The notes under the pieces were generated by a model. That model was not told the origin of the DNA and did no database searches. It saw only the letters and a list, made by a program, of their open reading frames with translations. 64,000 bases of DNA, from assembly GCF_003344535.1 (NCBI RefSeq), contig NZ_QPKS01000002.1, positions 186,001 through 250,000 on the forward strand, read 5' to 3'. Each line of letters begins with the position of its first letter. Positions within the stretch are counted from its first letter, which is position 1. A program made the translations under genes and the position numbers. Positions 62,555 through 64,000 of the stretch are shown in pieces. Origin of the DNA: Exiguobacterium flavidum. Lineage in GTDB: Bacteria > Bacillota > Bacilli > Exiguobacteriales > Exiguobacteriaceae.

Positions 62555-62582
62555 ACAAAAAAAGCCGCGAGCTAACGCGGCA
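62555..62582 (-). terminator. Terminator of the PepSY protein gene
   Basis: On the minus strand, GCCGCG pairs with CGCGGC around TTAGCT, followed by seven T residues. Confidence 0.78.
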
Positions 62583-62589
62583 TGAATCA

Positions 62590-62892
62590 TCAAGCGTATT
62601 CGAGAAGTGCACCTGTTTCCGCATCGACAGTGAATTGATACGTTTTTTCCTCGTCACCTTCAAGGACTGAGATGCCACCTTTGTAGCTTTGGTAGTCACG
62701 CGACTCGTAAGAGTATGCTTCCGGTGTCGCAGAGATCCAAGCACCTTGGACGCGGCCTTTTGCAGAAAATGTACGTTTCGTGATTTCGAGCGCTTCTTCA
62801 GCAGAGAGCTGTTTGTTGTCGATCGTTTTCTTGACGGCGAGACCGGCTACGACCGCAGCAGCGACCCCGATCACTAAATAGCGTTTTTTCAT
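62590..62892 (-). CDS. ytzB: PepSY-domain protein (YtzB-like)
   Basis: A 100-residue protein with an N-terminal signal anchor (residues 4-20) and a single PepSY domain: SAEEALEITKRTF, GAWISATPEAYSY and YQFTVDAETGALLEYA. PepSY domains inhibit or modulate peptidases or the envelope environment. This is the YtzB pattern, adjacent to the M42 aminopeptidase gene as in B. subtilis. AGGAGGGGAAT precedes ATG 62892. Confidence 0.85.
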   Translation of the reverse strand: MKKRYLVIGVAAAVVAGLAVKKTIDNKQLSAEEALEITKRTFSAKGRVQGAWISATPEAYSYESRDYQSYKGGISVLEGDEEKTYQFTVDAETGALLEYA

Positions 62893-63016
62893 TAAAAATT
62901 CCCCTCCTCACTAGTGTCTATCCCTACTGTACCAAATTCCGTGCCGAGAGAGAAACAAAAGGTGAAGGGCTTTCCCGGATTTTTTTGTATAATGATGAAA
63001 TAGGAGGCGATACATA

Positions 63017-64000
63017 GTGAATGAACAAACACGTGAACTATTCAAGACGTTGACCGAAATGAACGGTGCCCCGGGATTCGAACACGAAGTACGCGAGTTC
63101 GTCCGCGGCCGGATCACGCCGCATTCGGATGAGATCGTAACGGACGGGCTCGGTTCGATCTTCGGAAAACGGACAGGGAAGGCAGACGGACCGAAAGTCA
63201 TGGTCGCTGGCCATATGGACGAAGTCGCCTTCCTGATCACCCAGATCACGAAACACGGCATGCTCAGAATCCAACCGCTCGGGGGCTGGTGGAATCAGGT
63301 CTTGCTCGCGCAGCGCTTCTCCGTCTGTGGTGATAAGGGCGTCGTCCCTGGCGTCATCGCATCGATTCCGCCGCACCTGTTGACGGAGGAAGTCCGCAAG
63401 AAGCCGATGGACATCAAGGACATGTTCATCGATGTCGGGGCGGATTCGAAGGAGGAAGCAGAGTCGTTCGGAATTCGTCCGGGTGTCGTCGCGCTTCCGG
63501 TCTGCCCGTTCACACCGCTCGCAAACCCGAAGAAGATCATGGCGAAGGCATGGGACAACCGTTACGGAGTCGGTCTTGCGATTGAATTGCTCGAGGAGAC
63601 GACAGCGAAAGATCACCCGAACGTCCTGTTCTCCGGCGCGACAGTGCAGGAAGAAGTCGGTCTGCGCGGGGCGACGACGGCGACCCGCATGATCGATCCG
63701 GATGTCGCGTTCGTCGTCGATGCGTCACCAGCGAACGATGCGTCTGGTGACAAGACGGAGTTCGGTCAGCTCGGACAAGGACCGCTTCTTCGTATCATGG
63801 ACAGCGTCATGATCCTTTCGAAGGAGATGAAGAACTACGTCCTCGATACGGCGGAGACGAACAAGATTCCGTATCAGTACTATGTCGGCATGGGCGGTAC
63901 GGACGGCGGCGTCATCCACCGGTCGAACAACGGCATCCCGACGACAGTCGTCGGTCTTCCGGCCCGTTACATCCATACGCATGCCTCGATCATGCATACG
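63017..64000 (+). CDS. ytoP: M42-family glutamyl aminopeptidase (YtoP type), C-terminus cut by the edge
   Basis: The gene runs off the right edge after 328 codons; family members have about 355 residues, so little is missing. Metal and catalytic motifs are VAGHMDEVA (His ligand), [18 protein letters not shown] (catalytic Glu) and RYIHTHAS. M42 peptidases form tetrahedral dodecamers that trim peptides; YtoP is assigned to glutamyl or related aminopeptidase activity. GTG 63017 follows AGGAGGCG. It diverges from the ytzB-like gene. Confidence 0.9.
   Translation, partial: MNEQTRELFKTLTEMNGAPGFEHEVREFVRGRITPHSDEIVTDGLGSIFGKRTGKADGPKVMVAGHMDEVAFLITQITKHGMLRIQPLGGWWNQVLLAQRFSVCGDKGVVPGVIASIPPHLLTEEVRKKPMDIKDMFIDVGADSKEEAESFGIRPGVVALPVCPFTPLANPKKIMAKAWDNRYGVGLAIELLEETTAKDHPNVLFSGATVQEEVGLRGATTATRMIDPDVAFVVDASPANDASGDKTEFGQLGQGPLLRIMDSVMILSKEMKNYVLDTAETNKIPYQYYVGMGGTDGGVIHRSNNGIPTTVVGLPARYIHTHASIMHT

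Noticed and set aside
1-64000. CRISPR arrays, tRNA, rRNA, tmRNA, 6S RNA
   Set aside because: No regularly spaced repeats, no cloverleaf with TTCGA arm and CCA context, and no conserved rRNA segments were recognised on either strand by eye; a covariance-model scan was not possible.

Overview
The window reads as chromosomal DNA of a mid-GC Bacillota (Firmicutes) bacterium, most likely an Exiguobacterium or close relative. Evidence: strong AGGAGG-type ribosome binding sites with frequent GTG/TTG starts, many U-tailed intrinsic terminators, four Firmicutes-style leader RNAs (FMN, GlcT/RAT, SAM-I, T-box), and gene order recalling two Bacillus subtilis neighbourhoods (yut/yum/yui/yug, and pckA-metK-leuS with its yt* genes). 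The genus call is an inference from gene content. No tRNA, rRNA, CRISPR array, prophage or transposase gene was seen. About 62 protein genes are supported, including two small membrane proteins of 52 and 35 codons.

Layout. 1-10.9 kb: YutJ-like oxidoreductase (cut by the edge), yuzB, a HIT protein, ribU behind an FMN riboswitch, an A-type Fe-S carrier, an SGNH hydrolase, an epimerase-like protein, a two-gene ABC system, ferredoxin-NADP reductase, NDH-2 and yuiB. 11-19 kb: sugar PTS block with glcT, two tandem glucose permeases (IICB, then IICBA), a HAAS-like membrane protein, and ptsI on the opposite strand without ptsH. 19-26 kb: pepA with a coupled small membrane protein, a YtvI/AI-2E family protein, a MazG-like protein, alaT/alaR, a glycosyltransferase, an Nfu-N-domain protein and yugE. 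26-33.5 kb: ribonucleotide reductase operon with a flavodoxin between the subunits, yugI, an iron alcohol dehydrogenase and pgi. 33.6-48.6 kb: ytkD/ytmA, pckA diverging from metK (SAM-I), a GNAT and an alpha/beta hydrolase, a gene-free 460-bp interval with a structured element, mnmL/mnmM, yttB, a FemAB-like gene, a HAD phosphatase, leuS (T-box) and an anchored protein of unknown function. 48.7-64 kb: YtfP flavoprotein, murJ, an RsuA-type pseudouridine synthase, a dinucleotide-binding protein, ytzE, pepV, an MFS transporter, thpR, a YtlQ-like gene, pullulanase, a YtmP-like kinase, trmB, a small anchored protein, a PepSY protein, and an M42 aminopeptidase cut by the right edge.

How it fits together. 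Most content is core metabolism. Carbon flow is represented by GlcT-controlled glucose uptake, ptsI, pgi, an alcohol dehydrogenase, pullulanase, and PEP carboxykinase, whose promoter carries two sites matching the CcpN operator consensus as I remember it. Nucleotide and redox supply is represented by the reductase operon, YtkD, NDH-2 and ferredoxin reductase. Translation and RNA maintenance include leuS, trmB, mnmL/mnmM, the pseudouridine synthase and thpR. Nothing here looks like a new defence or biosynthetic system. The least explained feature is the structured non-coding element near 39.6-39.8 kb: a foldable three-way junction followed by a terminator, inside a gene-free interval bounded by a 25-bp imperfect inverted repeat.
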